From an uncultured Bacteroidales bacterium (lineage in GTDB: Bacteria; Bacteroidota; Bacteroidia; Bacteroidales; Bacteroidaceae), in the NCBI GenBank assembly GCA_902772585.1, contig CACYBB010000007.1:1-64000 (forward strand): a stretch of DNA of 64,000 nt. Reading direction: 5' to 3'. The translations under genes and the position numbers were made by a program. A model generated the notes under the pieces. The model had not been told where the DNA came from. It saw only the letters and a program-made list of their open reading frames with translations, and ran no database searches. This document shows, one piece after another, positions 52,016 to 61,753 of the stretch. How positions within the stretch are numbered: position 1 is the first letter of the stretch; the number at the start of each line of letters is the position of its first letter.

Positions 52016-54708
52016 CAACACTCAACGACTTAGCTAAACAGCGCGTACTGGTTCTCGATGGTGCTATGGGCACCATGATTGGAAAAGTGCTGGGTAAAAC
52101 TGGCAATTCTGATGAACTGAACCTGACGCGTCCAGATATCATCGCTGACATCCATCGAAAATACCTGGTGGCTGGCGCTGATATCATCACTACCAATACA
52201 TTCAATGCTCAACGTATTTCGCAGGCAGACTACCACTATGAGGACAAGGCCCGCGAGATGGCACTACAGGGCGCACGCATTGCCAGAGCGTGTGCTGACG
52301 AGTTCTCCTCGTCAGAAAAGCCCCGCTTCGTGGCAGGCTCCGTAGGTCCCACTAACAAGACCTGTTCCATGTCGCCTGATGTGAGCAATCCCGCTCTGCG
52401 CGAGTTGACTTACGACACGCTGTTTGATGCCTACTACGAACAGATGGATGCGCTGATAGAGGGTGGGGTGGACATTCTGCTCATTGAGACCATCTTTGAT
52501 ACGCTGAATGCGAAGGTGGCCATCGATGCAGCCCTGTCAGCTATGCAGGCACATGGCGTTGAACTGCCCATTATGCTTAGTGCAACTGTCAGCGACCTGG
52601 CAGGTCGAACACTCAGCGGACAGACACTCGATGCCTTTCTAGCCAGCATCAGCAACTATCCCATCTTTTCGGTGGGTTTGAACTGTTCGTTTGGTGCGCG
52701 TCAGATGCTGCCCTTCCTACGTCAGTTGGCACGCAAGGCACCTTATTATATTAGTGCCTATCCGAATGCCGGACTGCCCAACGCCATGGGACTCTATGAC
52801 GAGACGCCAGAGTCGATGGCACCACAGATTGCCGAGATGATTGACGAGCAGTTGGTAAACATCGTGGGCGGTTGTTGTGGTACTGACGATGCGTTTATTG
52901 CCAAATATCTGCCACTGGTCGAGGGTAAGATACCTCGCAAGCCTGTTGCCAAGCCCGATACTATGTGGCTCAGCGGACTGGAACTGCTGGATGTTACGCC
53001 AGAAGTGCGCTTCGTGAATGTTGGCGAACGCTGTAATGTCGCTGGTTCAAGAAAGTTCCTGCGACTCATCCAGGAGAAGAAGTACGACGAGGCTATTGCC
53101 ATTGCTCGCAAACAGGTGGCTGATGGGGCTCGCGTCATCGATGTCAATATGGATGACGGACTGCTGGATGCTCGTGTGGAAATGGTGAATTTTCTCAACA
53201 CGATTGCTGCCGAACCAGATATTGCCTCTGTGCCTGTAATGATTGACTCGTCTGACTGGAACGTCATCCTGGCAGGACTGAAATGTCTGCAGGGTAAGGG
53301 CATCGTCAACAGCATCTCGCTGAAAGAAGGCGAAGAGGTGTTCATCAAGAAGGCTCGCGACGTCAAACGATATGGTGCTGCTGTGGTGGTAATGTGTTTC
53401 GACGAAGAGGGACAGGCTACCAGTTACGAACGACGTATTCAGATTGCTGAACGTGCATATCGCATTCTGACCCAGTCTGTTGGAATGAATCCGTTGGATA
53501 TTATATTTGATCCCAATATTCTTGCTGTGGCAACAGGTATGGAAGAGCACGATAGTTATGCTGCCGACTTCATTCGTGCGACAGGCTGGATTCGTAAGAA
53601 CCTGCCTGGTGCCCATGTTAGTGGTGGCGTAAGCAACCTGTCGTTCTCGTTCCGTGGCAACAACTACATCCGTGAGGCCATGCATGCCGTATTCCTCTAT
53701 CATGCCATTCAGGCTGGTATGGACTTTGGTATCGTGAATCCTGCTACGAAAGTTCTTTACACGGATATTCCTTCAGGGCAGCTCGAAATCATCGAGGATG
53801 TCATCCTGAATCGTCGTCCTGATGCCAGTGAGAAATTGATAGCACTCGCCAATCAATTGATGGCAGAAAATGCGGCAAGTGGTTCTCCTGTCAACGCCCC
53901 AACAGCTACCAGTGAACAGCGCCCTGCTTCTGTTGACGAACGTCTGGAACAAGCACTTATCAAGGGTGTTGGCGACTATCTTGCAGACGATTTGCAGGAG
54001 GCTCTGCAACAGTACCCCAAGGCCGTCAGCATTATTGAGGGACCGCTGATGGCTGGCATGAACAAGGTGGGTGAACTCTTTGGTGCAGGCAAAATGTTCC
54101 TGCCACAGGTGGTCAAGACTGCTCGCACCATGAAACAGGCTGTAGCCATTCTGCAACCTTATATTGAACAGCAGCGTGGCGACAGCAAGGCAGAGAAAGC
54201 TGGCAAAATTCTATTGGCTACCGTAAAGGGCGATGTCCACGACATTGGCAAGAACATTGTCAGCGTCATCATGTCGTGCAACAACTACGAAGTCATTGAT
54301 ATGGGTGTGATGGTGCCTGCCGAACAGATTGTGCACAAAGCCATCGAAGAGAAAGTCGATATGATTGGCCTCTCAGGACTTATTACACCTAGTTTGGAAG
54401 AAATGGTCGAGGTAGCCTACGAGATGCAGCGTGCAGGGTTGGACATACCTATTATGATTGGTGGTGCGACGACTAGCGAACTGCATGTAGCCCTGAAGAT
54501 AGCGCCTGTCTATGGTGGTCCTGTGGTGTGGATGAAAGACGCCTCGCAGAATCCCTTGGTTGCAGCCCGACTGATGGACGACGAACGGCAGGTAGAGCAC
54601 GAACTCGACGCTAAATATGAACAACTAAGGCGCGACTATCAGCAGCAACAGCAGGAGTTGTTGTCGCTAGAGGAAGCCCGTAACAATAAACCGAATTTAT
54701 GGAAATAA
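52012..54708 (+). CDS. metH: Cobalamin-dependent methionine synthase lacking the activation domain
   Basis: 898 residues against about 1,220 in E. coli. Present: homocysteine domain with zinc ligands in VGLNCSFGA and VGGCCGTDD (1 to about 310), pterin domain beginning [16 protein letters not shown] (about 330-590), the cap and cobalamin domain with the lower-ligand motif DVHDIGKN (about 745). It ends [12 protein letters not shown] just after the cobalamin domain, so the SAM-dependent reactivation domain is absent and is probably encoded by a separate gene elsewhere. Overlaps smpB and the HAD gene. Confidence 0.93.
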   Translation: MTTLNDLAKQRVLVLDGAMGTMIGKVLGKTGNSDELNLTRPDIIADIHRKYLVAGADIITTNTFNAQRISQADYHYEDKAREMALQGARIARACADEFSSSEKPRFVAGSVGPTNKTCSMSPDVSNPALRELTYDTLFDAYYEQMDALIEGGVDILLIETIFDTLNAKVAIDAALSAMQAHGVELPIMLSATVSDLAGRTLSGQTLDAFLASISNYPIFSVGLNCSFGARQMLPFLRQLARKAPYYISAYPNAGLPNAMGLYDETPESMAPQIAEMIDEQLVNIVGGCCGTDDAFIAKYLPLVEGKIPRKPVAKPDTMWLSGLELLDVTPEVRFVNVGERCNVAGSRKFLRLIQEKKYDEAIAIARKQVADGARVIDVNMDDGLLDARVEMVNFLNTIAAEPDIASVPVMIDSSDWNVILAGLKCLQGKGIVNSISLKEGEEVFIKKARDVKRYGAAVVVMCFDEEGQATSYERRIQIAERAYRILTQSVGMNPLDIIFDPNILAVATGMEEHDSYAADFIRATGWIRKNLPGAHVSGGVSNLSFSFRGNNYIREAMHAVFLYHAIQAGMDFGIVNPATKVLYTDIPSGQLEIIEDVILNRRPDASEKLIALANQLMAENAASGSPVNAPTATSEQRPASVDERLEQALIKGVGDYLADDLQEALQQYPKAVSIIEGPLMAGMNKVGELFGAGKMFLPQVVKTARTMKQAVAILQPYIEQQRGDSKAEKAGKILLATVKGDVHDIGKNIVSVIMSCNNYEVIDMGVMVPAEQIVHKAIEEKVDMIGLSGLITPSLEEMVEVAYEMQRAGLDIPIMIGGATTSELHVALKIAPVYGGPVVWMKDASQNPLVAARLMDDERQVEHELDAKYEQLRRDYQQQQQELLSLEEARNNKPNLWK

Positions 54709-55328
54709 AAACCGTCTTATTCGACTTGGGAGGTGTGATAATCACCCTTGACCAGTCGCAAGCTATACGACGTTTCGAGGAGTTGGGAGTGCCCGATGCT
54801 GCCCAGCGCCTGGACCCTTATCTGCAGAGTGGAATCTTCGGACAACTGGAGGAAGGGCTGATTAGTGCCGAGGATTTTCGTAGGGAACTCTCCAAACTGG
54901 TGGGCTATGAGGTGACGATGGAACAATGTGAATACGCGTGGCAGGGCTATGCTAAGGAGGTTCCCCAGCGCAATCTTGACGCCTTGCGCCGACTGCATGA
55001 GGAAGGCTATCGAGTGTTGCTGCTCTCAAACACCAATCCGTTTATGATGGCATGGGCAGAGAGTGAGCACTTCGATGGTCATGGACACCCTGTGTCGCAC
55101 TATTTTGATGCTTGCTACCTGAGTTATCAGATGAAGTTGATGAAACCCTCTGAGATGATATTCCGCGAGGTGTTGCGCATGGAGAAGACCTTCGCGTCAG
55201 ATGTACTCTTTGTTGACGATGGTCCTCGCAACGTGATGATTGCCAGTCAGCTGGGCATGCGGACATACTGTCCTGAGAATGGTGCCGACTGGACAGAGAA
55301 AATCTATGACTACTTAATTGAGAAATGA
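54699..55328 (+). CDS. HAD-superfamily hydrolase
   Basis: 209 residues of the HAD-IA type. Seen: VLFDLGGVIITLD with the nucleophile Asp 9 (the second Asp is replaced by Gly, as in the epoxide-hydrolase-like subgroup), VLLLSNTNP, KPSEMIFREVL and FVDDGPRNV. Substrate unknown, likely a phosphate ester. Overlaps metH by 10 bases and the next gene by 4. Confidence 0.88.
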   Translation: MEIKTVLFDLGGVIITLDQSQAIRRFEELGVPDAAQRLDPYLQSGIFGQLEEGLISAEDFRRELSKLVGYEVTMEQCEYAWQGYAKEVPQRNLDALRRLHEEGYRVLLLSNTNPFMMAWAESEHFDGHGHPVSHYFDACYLSYQMKLMKPSEMIFREVLRMEKTFASDVLFVDDGPRNVMIASQLGMRTYCPENGADWTEKIYDYLIEK

Positions 55329-56785
55329 TGAGACGAATCATATTATTCCTTGTTGTGTTGCTGGCGTTAACGGCTCAAGCACAGAAGAAACGTGAGTTCC
55401 GTGGAGCATGGATACAATGTGTCAACGGACAGTTCAAGGGAATGCCTACCTTGGAGATGCAGAAGACGCTGACCTACCAGTTGGACGAGCTACAGAAAGA
55501 TGGTTGCAACGCTATCATCTTCCAGGTGCGCCCAGAGTGTGATGCACTCTATGAAAGTCAGTTGGAGCCCTGGAGCTACTACCTGACAGGCGAGCAGGGC
55601 AAGGCGCCACAGCCCTATTGGGACCCTCTGCAGTGGATGATTGAACAATGCCACCAGCGTGGTATGGAGTTGCACGCCTGGATCAATCCCTATCGTGCCA
55701 AGACGAAGGCTGCCCATACCTTGAGTCCTGGTCATGTGGCTAGCCGTCATCCGGAGCGTTGCTTCGACTACGACGGACTGACGCTGTTGAATCCTGCCAT
55801 GAGGGAGAACCGCGACTATATCTGTGCTGTTGTGATGGATATCGTGGAGCGTTACGATATTGACGGACTGCACATTGACGACTATTTCTATCCTTATCCC
55901 ACACCAGGTGTGGAGATTCCTGATGCTGCTGAGTTTGCTGCCAACGACGAGGGTTATACTGATATCGGTGACTGGCGTCGCCATAATGTGGACCTCTTTG
56001 TGGAACAGTTGGCAGAGACCGTTCGCAATAGCAAGCCGTGGGTGAAGCTGGGCATCTCGCCCTTCGGCATCTACCGCAACAAGAAGAGCGACCCCAATGG
56101 CAGTCGCACCAATGGTCTGCAGAACTACGACCAGCTCTATGCCGACATTCTCCTGTGGGACCAGAAGCGATGGATGGACTATTGCGTGCCCCAGCTCTAT
56201 TGGGAGATTGGCAACAAGGCTGCTGACTACGACGAACTGATACATTGGTGGAACGACAACTGCCATAATACCAATTTATATATTGGTGAAGATGTGGAGC
56301 GTACCGCCAAGTTCAATCAGATAGCACGAAAGATGGCGCTGCATAGTGAGATGGAGTATGTCCAGGGTACTGTGCTGTGGTATGCGAAAGCTGCTGTCGA
56401 CAATGTGGGCAACTACGGTACGCAGTTGCGCAACAATTACTGGCGTTATCCGGCCCTGCATCCTACCACACCGTGGGTTGACAACAATGCCCCTGGTAAG
56501 GTGAAGAAACTGAAGGTGATTGATGTCAACGACCATCGGGTGCTCTGTTGGACGGCTCCCAAGGCGAAGAAATGGCATGACGAGGCTGTGAAGTATGTGG
56601 TCTATCGCTTCGACAAGAAGGAGCGTTTGGATATTGACGACCCGTCGAAGATTGTCTGCATCACAGAGGAGAACCACCTGGAACTGCCTGAGCAGCCACG
56701 TAAGACGCGTCAGGTATATGTTGTGACGGCATTGGACCGCATGCATAACGAGAGCAACATCCAGAAGGTCAAGGTGAAATACTAA
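55325..56785 (+). CDS. GHL10/DUF187 exported glycosidase (paralogue)
   Basis: 486 residues with signal peptide (MRRIILFLVVLLALTAQAQ). TIM-barrel motifs parallel to the 18776 gene: EFRGAWIQCVNGQF, GCNAIIFQVRPECDALY, GMELHAWINPYRAK, YDIDGLHIDDYFYPYP and WVKLGISPFGIYRNK, then a fibronectin-like end (HRVLCWTAPKAKK...YVVTALDRMHNES). Substrate unknown. Start overlaps the HAD stop. Confidence 0.85.
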   Translation: MMRRIILFLVVLLALTAQAQKKREFRGAWIQCVNGQFKGMPTLEMQKTLTYQLDELQKDGCNAIIFQVRPECDALYESQLEPWSYYLTGEQGKAPQPYWDPLQWMIEQCHQRGMELHAWINPYRAKTKAAHTLSPGHVASRHPERCFDYDGLTLLNPAMRENRDYICAVVMDIVERYDIDGLHIDDYFYPYPTPGVEIPDAAEFAANDEGYTDIGDWRRHNVDLFVEQLAETVRNSKPWVKLGISPFGIYRNKKSDPNGSRTNGLQNYDQLYADILLWDQKRWMDYCVPQLYWEIGNKAADYDELIHWWNDNCHNTNLYIGEDVERTAKFNQIARKMALHSEMEYVQGTVLWYAKAAVDNVGNYGTQLRNNYWRYPALHPTTPWVDNNAPGKVKKLKVIDVNDHRVLCWTAPKAKKWHDEAVKYVVYRFDKKERLDIDDPSKIVCITEENHLELPEQPRKTRQVYVVTALDRMHNESNIQKVKVKY

Positions 56786-56821
56786 CGGTTATTGTTTAAC
56801 GGTTATTGGTTAATGGTTAAC
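56785..56821. repeat. AT-rich GGTTATTG/GGTTAATGG repeat at the MBL start
   Basis: Units CGGTTATTGTTTAA, CGGTTATTGGTTAA and TGGTTAACG run from the stop of the GHL10 gene across the ATG of the next gene. Confidence 0.5.
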
Positions 56822-57460
56822 GTTTATTGTTTTGAAGTTAATCCCTTGCAGGAGAACTGCTATGTGGTGAGTGACGATAGTCACGAGTGTGTCATCATCG
56901 ACTGTGGTGCCTATTACGACGAAGAGTGCGTAGCCATCGACAACTACCTTCGTGAACAGCAGTTGAAGCCCGTCCGTCTGTTGGCGACACATGGGCATCT
57001 GGACCATAACTTCGGCAATGCCCACCTCTTTCAGCAGTATGGTCTGAAGGTGGAGATTTGTGCTGAGGACCAGCAATTGGTGGAGCGTTTGCCCCAGCAG
57101 GCAGCTGCTCTCTTTGGGATGGAAATCAGCGAAGACCAGCCACCGGTAGGCCGTCTGCTCAGCGATGGCGACAGCATCACGTTTGGTAACCATACGTTGC
57201 AGGTGCTCAGCACGCCTGGCCATAGTCACGGCTCGTGTCTGTTCTATATTCAGGAGGAAGGAATTGTGTTCTCTGGCGACACGCTGTTTCGCATGAGTAT
57301 TGGGCGTACCGACTTCCCTGAGGGCAGTTGGCAACTGATGGAGCAGAGTCTGACGAAGATTGCTGGCACCCTGCCTAAAGAGACTGTCGTCTATCCTGGT
57401 CATGGTCCGCAGACCACCATTGCCGATGAGCTGCAATACAATCCTTATCTGAGGCGCTAA
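56813..57460 (+). CDS. MBL-fold metallo-hydrolase (glyoxalase-II-like)
   Basis: 215 residues. Metal motif THGHLDHNFG (HxHxDH), then GHSHGSCLFY, VFSGDTLF and YPGHGPQT, the full set for a di-metal hydrolase of the YcbL/glyoxalase-II-like group; acts on a thioester or related substrate. The ATG at 56813 begins VNVYCFEVNPLQENCYVV. A TTG seven codons upstream is inside a spacer repeat and was rejected. The stop codon is in a hairpin loop. Confidence 0.88.
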   Translation: MVNVYCFEVNPLQENCYVVSDDSHECVIIDCGAYYDEECVAIDNYLREQQLKPVRLLATHGHLDHNFGNAHLFQQYGLKVEICAEDQQLVERLPQQAAALFGMEISEDQPPVGRLLSDGDSITFGNHTLQVLSTPGHSHGSCLFYIQEEGIVFSGDTLFRMSIGRTDFPEGSWQLMEQSLTKIAGTLPKETVVYPGHGPQTTIADELQYNPYLRR

Positions 57461-57469
57461 ACGCCTCAG
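57449..57469 (+). terminator. Perfect hairpin around the MBL stop codon
   Basis: CTGAGGCG (57449-57456) and CGCCTCAG (57462-57469) with loop CTAAA, which contains the TAA. No T-run follows; it may attenuate read-through into the EamA gene 3 bases on. Confidence 0.5.
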
Positions 57470-57472
57470 CAC

Positions 57473-58468
57473 ATGCTGTCTGTTATGAACAACCCTTCCG
57501 CTTCGTCCAGCATCTTCCAGCGACCTGCTTGGGTGGCGCTGTTGGCGTTTCTGGCTGCTTTCAGTTGGGGATGGGCGTTTCCACTCGTCAAACTGGGTTT
57601 CGCGGAGTTTGGTATCGCACAGGACATGACAGCCAGCAAGATGTTGTTTGCAGGTTTGCGCTTCGGACTGGCTGGTGTCATCATCCTCCTTATCGCTCTG
57701 TTAACGGGTCGCTCGTTCAGCTTTAAGACGGATCGTGGGGACGGTTCTGCCGATCCTTGTCGCAAAACGACTGTGATCAGCAGAACCGTCCCCACGATCC
57801 TGTTCCTATTGCTTTTTGCCTTAATGAACACCACGTTGCATTATGCGGCGTTCTACATCGGACTGTCCTATAGCCAAGGCGCCCGTGCGGCTATCCTTAA
57901 TTCTATGAGTGTCTTCACGCTGGTCATCCTGGCTTGTATCTTCTTCAAGAGCGACAAGATGACCTATCGCAAACTGTTGGGGTGTGTCATTGGCTTTACG
58001 GGTATTCTGACGCTGAACGTTGGGGGCAAACAGAGTGGGGCATTCACCTTGTTGGGCGACGGACTGATTATCCTGAATGCTCTTTGTGGTGCCTTCGCAG
58101 GTCTGCTGACGCGTGGCGTTAACAAGCGTATCGATGTCTTTGTGGGTACAGGTTACAGTCTGGCTGTTGGTGGTGCTTTGCTCATCATTCCTAGTCTGCT
58201 TATGGGGGCTACACTTCCTCACGTCTCCTTGTGGGGACTGTGCATTCTTGCCCTGCTCATTGGCATCTCTACCATCGGTTTTACGCTCTACAACAAATTG
58301 CTCACCTGCAATCCCATTGGCAAGGTTGCCATCTGGAACTCGCTCATTCCTGTCGTCGGAGCCCTGACCTCCTGCCTCTGTCTGGGCGAAACCTTCTATC
58401 CCAAATACATCTTCGCTGCAGGCTTGGCAACCCTCGGCATCTATATCATCAATAAAGGCAAGAAGTAA
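57473..58468 (+). CDS. EamA/DMT-family transporter with an in-frame palindrome
   Basis: 331 residues, ten helices in two EamA repeats (for example WVALLAFLAAFSWGWAFPLVKLGF). Exports an unknown small molecule. The loop after the second helix (about residues 86-110, reading KTDRGDGSADPCRKTT...) is encoded by a 71-bp REP-like palindrome and should add an unusual charged loop; whether the protein works is open. A second ATG at 57485 is possible. The 3' end forms a hairpin with the following bases. Confidence 0.82.
   Translation: MLSVMNNPSASSSIFQRPAWVALLAFLAAFSWGWAFPLVKLGFAEFGIAQDMTASKMLFAGLRFGLAGVIILLIALLTGRSFSFKTDRGDGSADPCRKTTVISRTVPTILFLLLFALMNTTLHYAAFYIGLSYSQGARAAILNSMSVFTLVILACIFFKSDKMTYRKLLGCVIGFTGILTLNVGGKQSGAFTLLGDGLIILNALCGAFAGLLTRGVNKRIDVFVGTGYSLAVGGALLIIPSLLMGATLPHVSLWGLCILALLIGISTIGFTLYNKLLTCNPIGKVAIWNSLIPVVGALTSCLCLGETFYPKYIFAAGLATLGIYIINKGKK
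57730..57800. repeat. REP-like 71-bp palindromic element inside the EamA gene
   Basis: Perfect 21-bp arms at 57730-57750 and 57780-57800 (left arm GGATCGTGGGGACGGTTCTG then C). Inside them a GATC/GATC pair and a small GTCG-CAAAA-CGAC hairpin. The GGGGACGGTTCTG core resembles ends of REP/RAYT-associated elements that I recall in other bacteria. No transposase is in the window. Confidence 0.75.
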
Positions 58469-58485
58469 TCAATACCTCTTGCCTT
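58455..58485 (+). terminator. Hairpin containing the EamA stop codon
   Basis: AAGGCAAGA (58455-58463) and TCTTGCCTT (58477-58485), perfect 9 bp; the TAA is in the loop. Convergent valS follows 55 bases on. Confidence 0.55.
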
Positions 58486-58540
58486 CATCTATCATTTTAA
58501 GCTCTTGAGCTCTTAAACTCCTTGAACTTCTTAAACTCTT

Positions 58541-61273
58541 TTACTTCTGTGCTTTGAGTGCAGCGATAGACTCCTTGAGAGCTGCAATCTTCTCCTCAGA
58601 GTCGCTCTGCTTCTTGCGCTCCATAGCAACAACCTGCTCAGGGGCGTTGGCAACGAAACGCTCGTTGGAGAGCTTCTTCAGGACACCCTGCAGGAAACCT
58701 TCCAAGTGCTGCAGCTGAGCCTCCATCTTCTGGATTTCAGCATCCACGTCAATCATGTTGCCCAGAGGTACTGCAAACTCGTCGGTACCAATCATGAAGG
58801 CACTGGCGGTAGCGTCTTTCTCAGCAACCACCTCGATGCTGCTCAGGTTGGCCATCTTGCTGATGACGGCATTGAAGGCCTCGTAGCGGTTCTGACTAAC
58901 AGCCTGCAACGGGAGCTGTTCCTTGGGAGCAATGTTCTTGGAACTGCGAACCATACGAACGGCAGAGACAAGCTGTTTGACACTCTCAATCTGTGCGGCG
59001 AGCTCATCGTCAGCAGCAGTAGGAGCGGGGAGATGCAGGCTGACACGCATAATGCTCTCTCCATCCTTGCGATCGTAGAGGTGCTGCCAGAGCTCCTCAG
59101 TGATAAACGGCATGAAGGGATGCAACATCATCAGCAACTGCTCGAAGAACTCCAGCGTCTTGTCGTAGGTCTGCTTGTCGATGGGCTGTGCCTCGCCATT
59201 GATGTAGGCAGGCTTCACCATCTCCAGATACCAGCTCGAGAACTCGTCCCAGAAGAGCTTATAGACAGCCATCAGGGCCTCAGAGATACGATACTTCTTG
59301 AAGAGATCGTCCACCTCGGCATTGGTCTGGCGGAGTTTAGCTTCGAACCATTTTGTGGCTATCTCATTAGCCTTTAATGTTTCATCTTTAATGTTTAATG
59401 TATCATCAGCAACCTTCCAACCCTTGACCAGACGGAAGGCATTCCAAATCTTATTGTTGAAGTTACGGCCCTGTTCGCAGAGTGCCTCGTCGAAGAGGAT
59501 ATCGTTACCTGCAGGTGCAGAGAGCATCATACCCATACGCACACCGTCGGCACCAAACTTCTCGATGAGTTCGATGGGGTCAGGTGAGTTACCCAGTGAC
59601 TTCGACATCTTACGACCCAGCTTGTCGCGAACGATACCTGTGAAGTACACGTTCTTGAAAGGCATTTCACCAATGTACTCATAGCCAGCCATAATCATAC
59701 GGGCTACCCAGAAGAAGATGATATCCGGACCAGTTACGAGGTCTGAGGTGGGGTAGTAGTACTTGATTTCCTCGTTGCCAGGGTTGTTGATTCCGTCGAA
59801 CAAGGAGATAGGCCACAGCCATGAAGAGAACCACGTGTCGAGGGCATCCTCGTCCTGACGCAGGTCGGCATCCGTGATGGCAGGATTCTTCTGCTGAGCC
59901 AGTTTCAGGGCTTCCTCACGGGTCTCGGCTACAACATAGTCGTCGTTTTCGTTGTAGTAGTACGCAGGAATGCGATGTCCCCACCACAGCTGACGAGAGA
60001 TACACCAGTCCTGGATGTTCTCCAACCAGTTCTTATAGGTGTTCTTATACTTGGCAGGATAGAACTTCAACTCGTCGTTCATCACAGGTGGCAGGGCGAT
60101 GTCAGCAAAGTGCTTCATCTTCAGGAACCATTGTAGCGAGAGACGAGGCTCGATAGCGGTGTCAGGATTACGCTCAGAGTAGCCCACCTTGTTCACATAG
60201 TCCTCAATCTTTTCCATCAGACCAGCATCCTGCAGGTCCTTGGCAATCTGCTTGCGGCAGTCCATACGGTCCATACCAACATAGATAGGCGACTGCTCAG
60301 AGATGGTTCCATCAGCATTGAAGATGTCGATGGTCTCCAGATTGTGTGTCTTACCCAGCATGTAGTCGTTGGTATCGTGGGCAGGAGTAACCTTCAAGCA
60401 ACCCGTACCAAACTCGATGTCCACATAGCGGTCCTCGATAACGGGAATGACGCGGTTCACCAGAGGAACAATCACCTTGCGGCCCTTCAGCCACTGGTTC
60501 TTCGGGTCCTTGGGGTTGATACACATAGCAGTATCACCCATGATGGTCTCAGGACGTGTGGTGGCAACAACGGCGTAGTAGCCCTTCTCGTCCTTATGTA
60601 TAACGTTGCCTTCAGCAACTAATGTTTCATGTTTAATGTTTAATGTTTCATCAGGATCTGCTACGTAATACTTCAGGTGGAACAGATGGCTCTGCTCTTC
60701 CTTATAGATAACCTCTTCGGTAGAAAGAGCTGTCAGCGCCTTGGGGTCCCAGTTGACCATACGCAGACCACGATAGATAAGGCCCTTGTTGTAGAGGTCA
60801 ACAAACACCTTGATAACGCTTTCTGAGCGCTTCTCGTCCATCGTGAAAGCGGTGCGGTCCCAGTCGCAGCTGGCACCCAGACGGCGTAACTGCTTCAGGA
60901 TGATGCCACCATGCTCGTGGGTCCAGTCCCAGGCATGTTCCAGGAACTGCTCACGCGTCAGGTCGCGCTTCTTGATACCCTGCTCAGCCAACTTCTTCAC
61001 CACCTTAGCCTCAGTAGCGATAGAAGCATGGTCCGTACCAGGCACCCACAGCGCATTCTTACCCTCCATGCGGGCACGACGCACCAGAATGTCCTGAATG
61101 GTGTTGTTCAACATGTGGCCCATGTGCAACACACCTGTCACATTGGGCGGTGGGATAACGATGGTGTAGGGTTCACGTCCATCGGGTTTACTTGAGAAAA
61201 GTTTGTGGTCCAGCCAGTACTGATACCACTTTCCTTCGACCTCTTTTGGGTCGTATTTACTTGCTAATTCCAT
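58541..61273 (-). CDS. valS: Valyl-tRNA synthetase
   Basis: Class I synthetase, 910 residues. Seen: [15 protein letters not shown] (HIGH motif), the CP1 editing domain with [15 protein letters not shown], the catalytic [12 protein letters not shown], the anticodon domain and a C-terminal coiled coil (about 845-905). Two loops carry [11 protein letters not shown] (about 207-218) and [11 protein letters not shown] (about 622-633), each encoded by a copy of one 35-bp dispersed repeat, in the same frame. A -7 box lies 23 bases upstream. Confidence 0.95.
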   Translation of the reverse strand: MELASKYDPKEVEGKWYQYWLDHKLFSSKPDGREPYTIVIPPPNVTGVLHMGHMLNNTIQDILVRRARMEGKNALWVPGTDHASIATEAKVVKKLAEQGIKKRDLTREQFLEHAWDWTHEHGGIILKQLRRLGASCDWDRTAFTMDEKRSESVIKVFVDLYNKGLIYRGLRMVNWDPKALTALSTEEVIYKEEQSHLFHLKYYVADPDETLNIKHETLVAEGNVIHKDEKGYYAVVATTRPETIMGDTAMCINPKDPKNQWLKGRKVIVPLVNRVIPVIEDRYVDIEFGTGCLKVTPAHDTNDYMLGKTHNLETIDIFNADGTISEQSPIYVGMDRMDCRKQIAKDLQDAGLMEKIEDYVNKVGYSERNPDTAIEPRLSLQWFLKMKHFADIALPPVMNDELKFYPAKYKNTYKNWLENIQDWCISRQLWWGHRIPAYYYNENDDYVVAETREEALKLAQQKNPAITDADLRQDEDALDTWFSSWLWPISLFDGINNPGNEEIKYYYPTSDLVTGPDIIFFWVARMIMAGYEYIGEMPFKNVYFTGIVRDKLGRKMSKSLGNSPDPIELIEKFGADGVRMGMMLSAPAGNDILFDEALCEQGRNFNNKIWNAFRLVKGWKVADDTLNIKDETLKANEIATKWFEAKLRQTNAEVDDLFKKYRISEALMAVYKLFWDEFSSWYLEMVKPAYINGEAQPIDKQTYDKTLEFFEQLLMMLHPFMPFITEELWQHLYDRKDGESIMRVSLHLPAPTAADDELAAQIESVKQLVSAVRMVRSSKNIAPKEQLPLQAVSQNRYEAFNAVISKMANLSSIEVVAEKDATASAFMIGTDEFAVPLGNMIDVDAEIQKMEAQLQHLEGFLQGVLKKLSNERFVANAPEQVVAMERKKQSDSEEKIAALKESIAALKAQK
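59375..59409. repeat. valS repeat copy A (35 bp)
   Basis: 33 of 35 bases equal copy B at 60620-60654; 1,245 bases (415 codons) apart, so the same frame is kept. Reads [11 protein letters not shown] in ValRS. Core TTTAATGTTTAATGT. Confidence 0.75.
60620..60654. repeat. valS repeat copy B (35 bp)
   Basis: TAATGTTTCATGTTTAATGT... Reads [11 protein letters not shown] in the loop before the editing core of ValRS. The same core stands in the metY leader (26085-26108). Confidence 0.75.
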
Positions 61274-61296
61274 ATACCTTATTAATAAATTGGGTG

Positions 61297-61304
61297 CAAA
61301 GGTA
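61297..61304 (-). promoter_or_regulatory. -7 box of valS
   Basis: TACCTTTG on the minus strand, 23 bases before the ATG. Upstream box not clear. Confidence 0.5.
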
Positions 61305-61348
61305 CGAAATAATTATGAATTAAGCGTTATTAATTAAGAAATATTTAG

Positions 61349-61356
61349 TAACTTTG
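61349..61356 (+). promoter_or_regulatory. -7 box of rnpB
   Basis: TAACTTTG, 6 bases before the base-paired 5' end of the RNase P RNA. Confidence 0.6.
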
Positions 61357-61362
61357 CACGCT

Positions 61363-61732
61363 GAAAGCAGAGCCACGGTCTGTCGCTGGTGTCCATAGGG
61401 GCACGAGAGGAAAGTCCGGGCAGCACAGGACGCTCCACTGGTGAAAGTGCCAGCTATTGGTGACAGTAGGATATGGGAGAAGAAAATAACCGCCCATACG
61501 TGGGTAAGGGTGAGAAGGTGGTGTAAGAGACCACCAGCCGGCGGGTGATCGTCGGGCTGTTCCATCTGGAGGCTGCAAGTTCGCGTAAACCATCGGTTGA
61601 GGGCTGTCCGTCCGAATCTTTCGAGATACGATGGAGGGTAGAATGCTAGAGCCGTAGGGTAACCTGCGGAGTAGATAAATGGCAGACACCCCGCAAGGGG
61701 TACAGAACCCGGCTTACAGGGGCTCTGCTTTC
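61363..61732 (+). ncRNA. rnpB: RNase P RNA (class A)
   Basis: About 370 bases. The ends GAAAGCAGAGCC (61363) and GGCTCTGCTTTC (61721-61732) pair as P1. Conserved core pieces are visible: GAGGAAAGTCCGGGC near 61407 and ACAGAACCCGGCTTACA near 61702, which form P4 and its neighbours. The RNA cuts the 5' leader of tRNA precursors with protein RnpA. The TTTCTTTT at the 3' end may help terminate. Confidence 0.95.
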
Positions 61733-61753
61733 TTTTCATAATAATATGTCGCT

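Noticed and set aside
61320..61739. Minus-strand frames over 61.3-61.7 kb
   Set aside because: They lie on the RNase P RNA gene.
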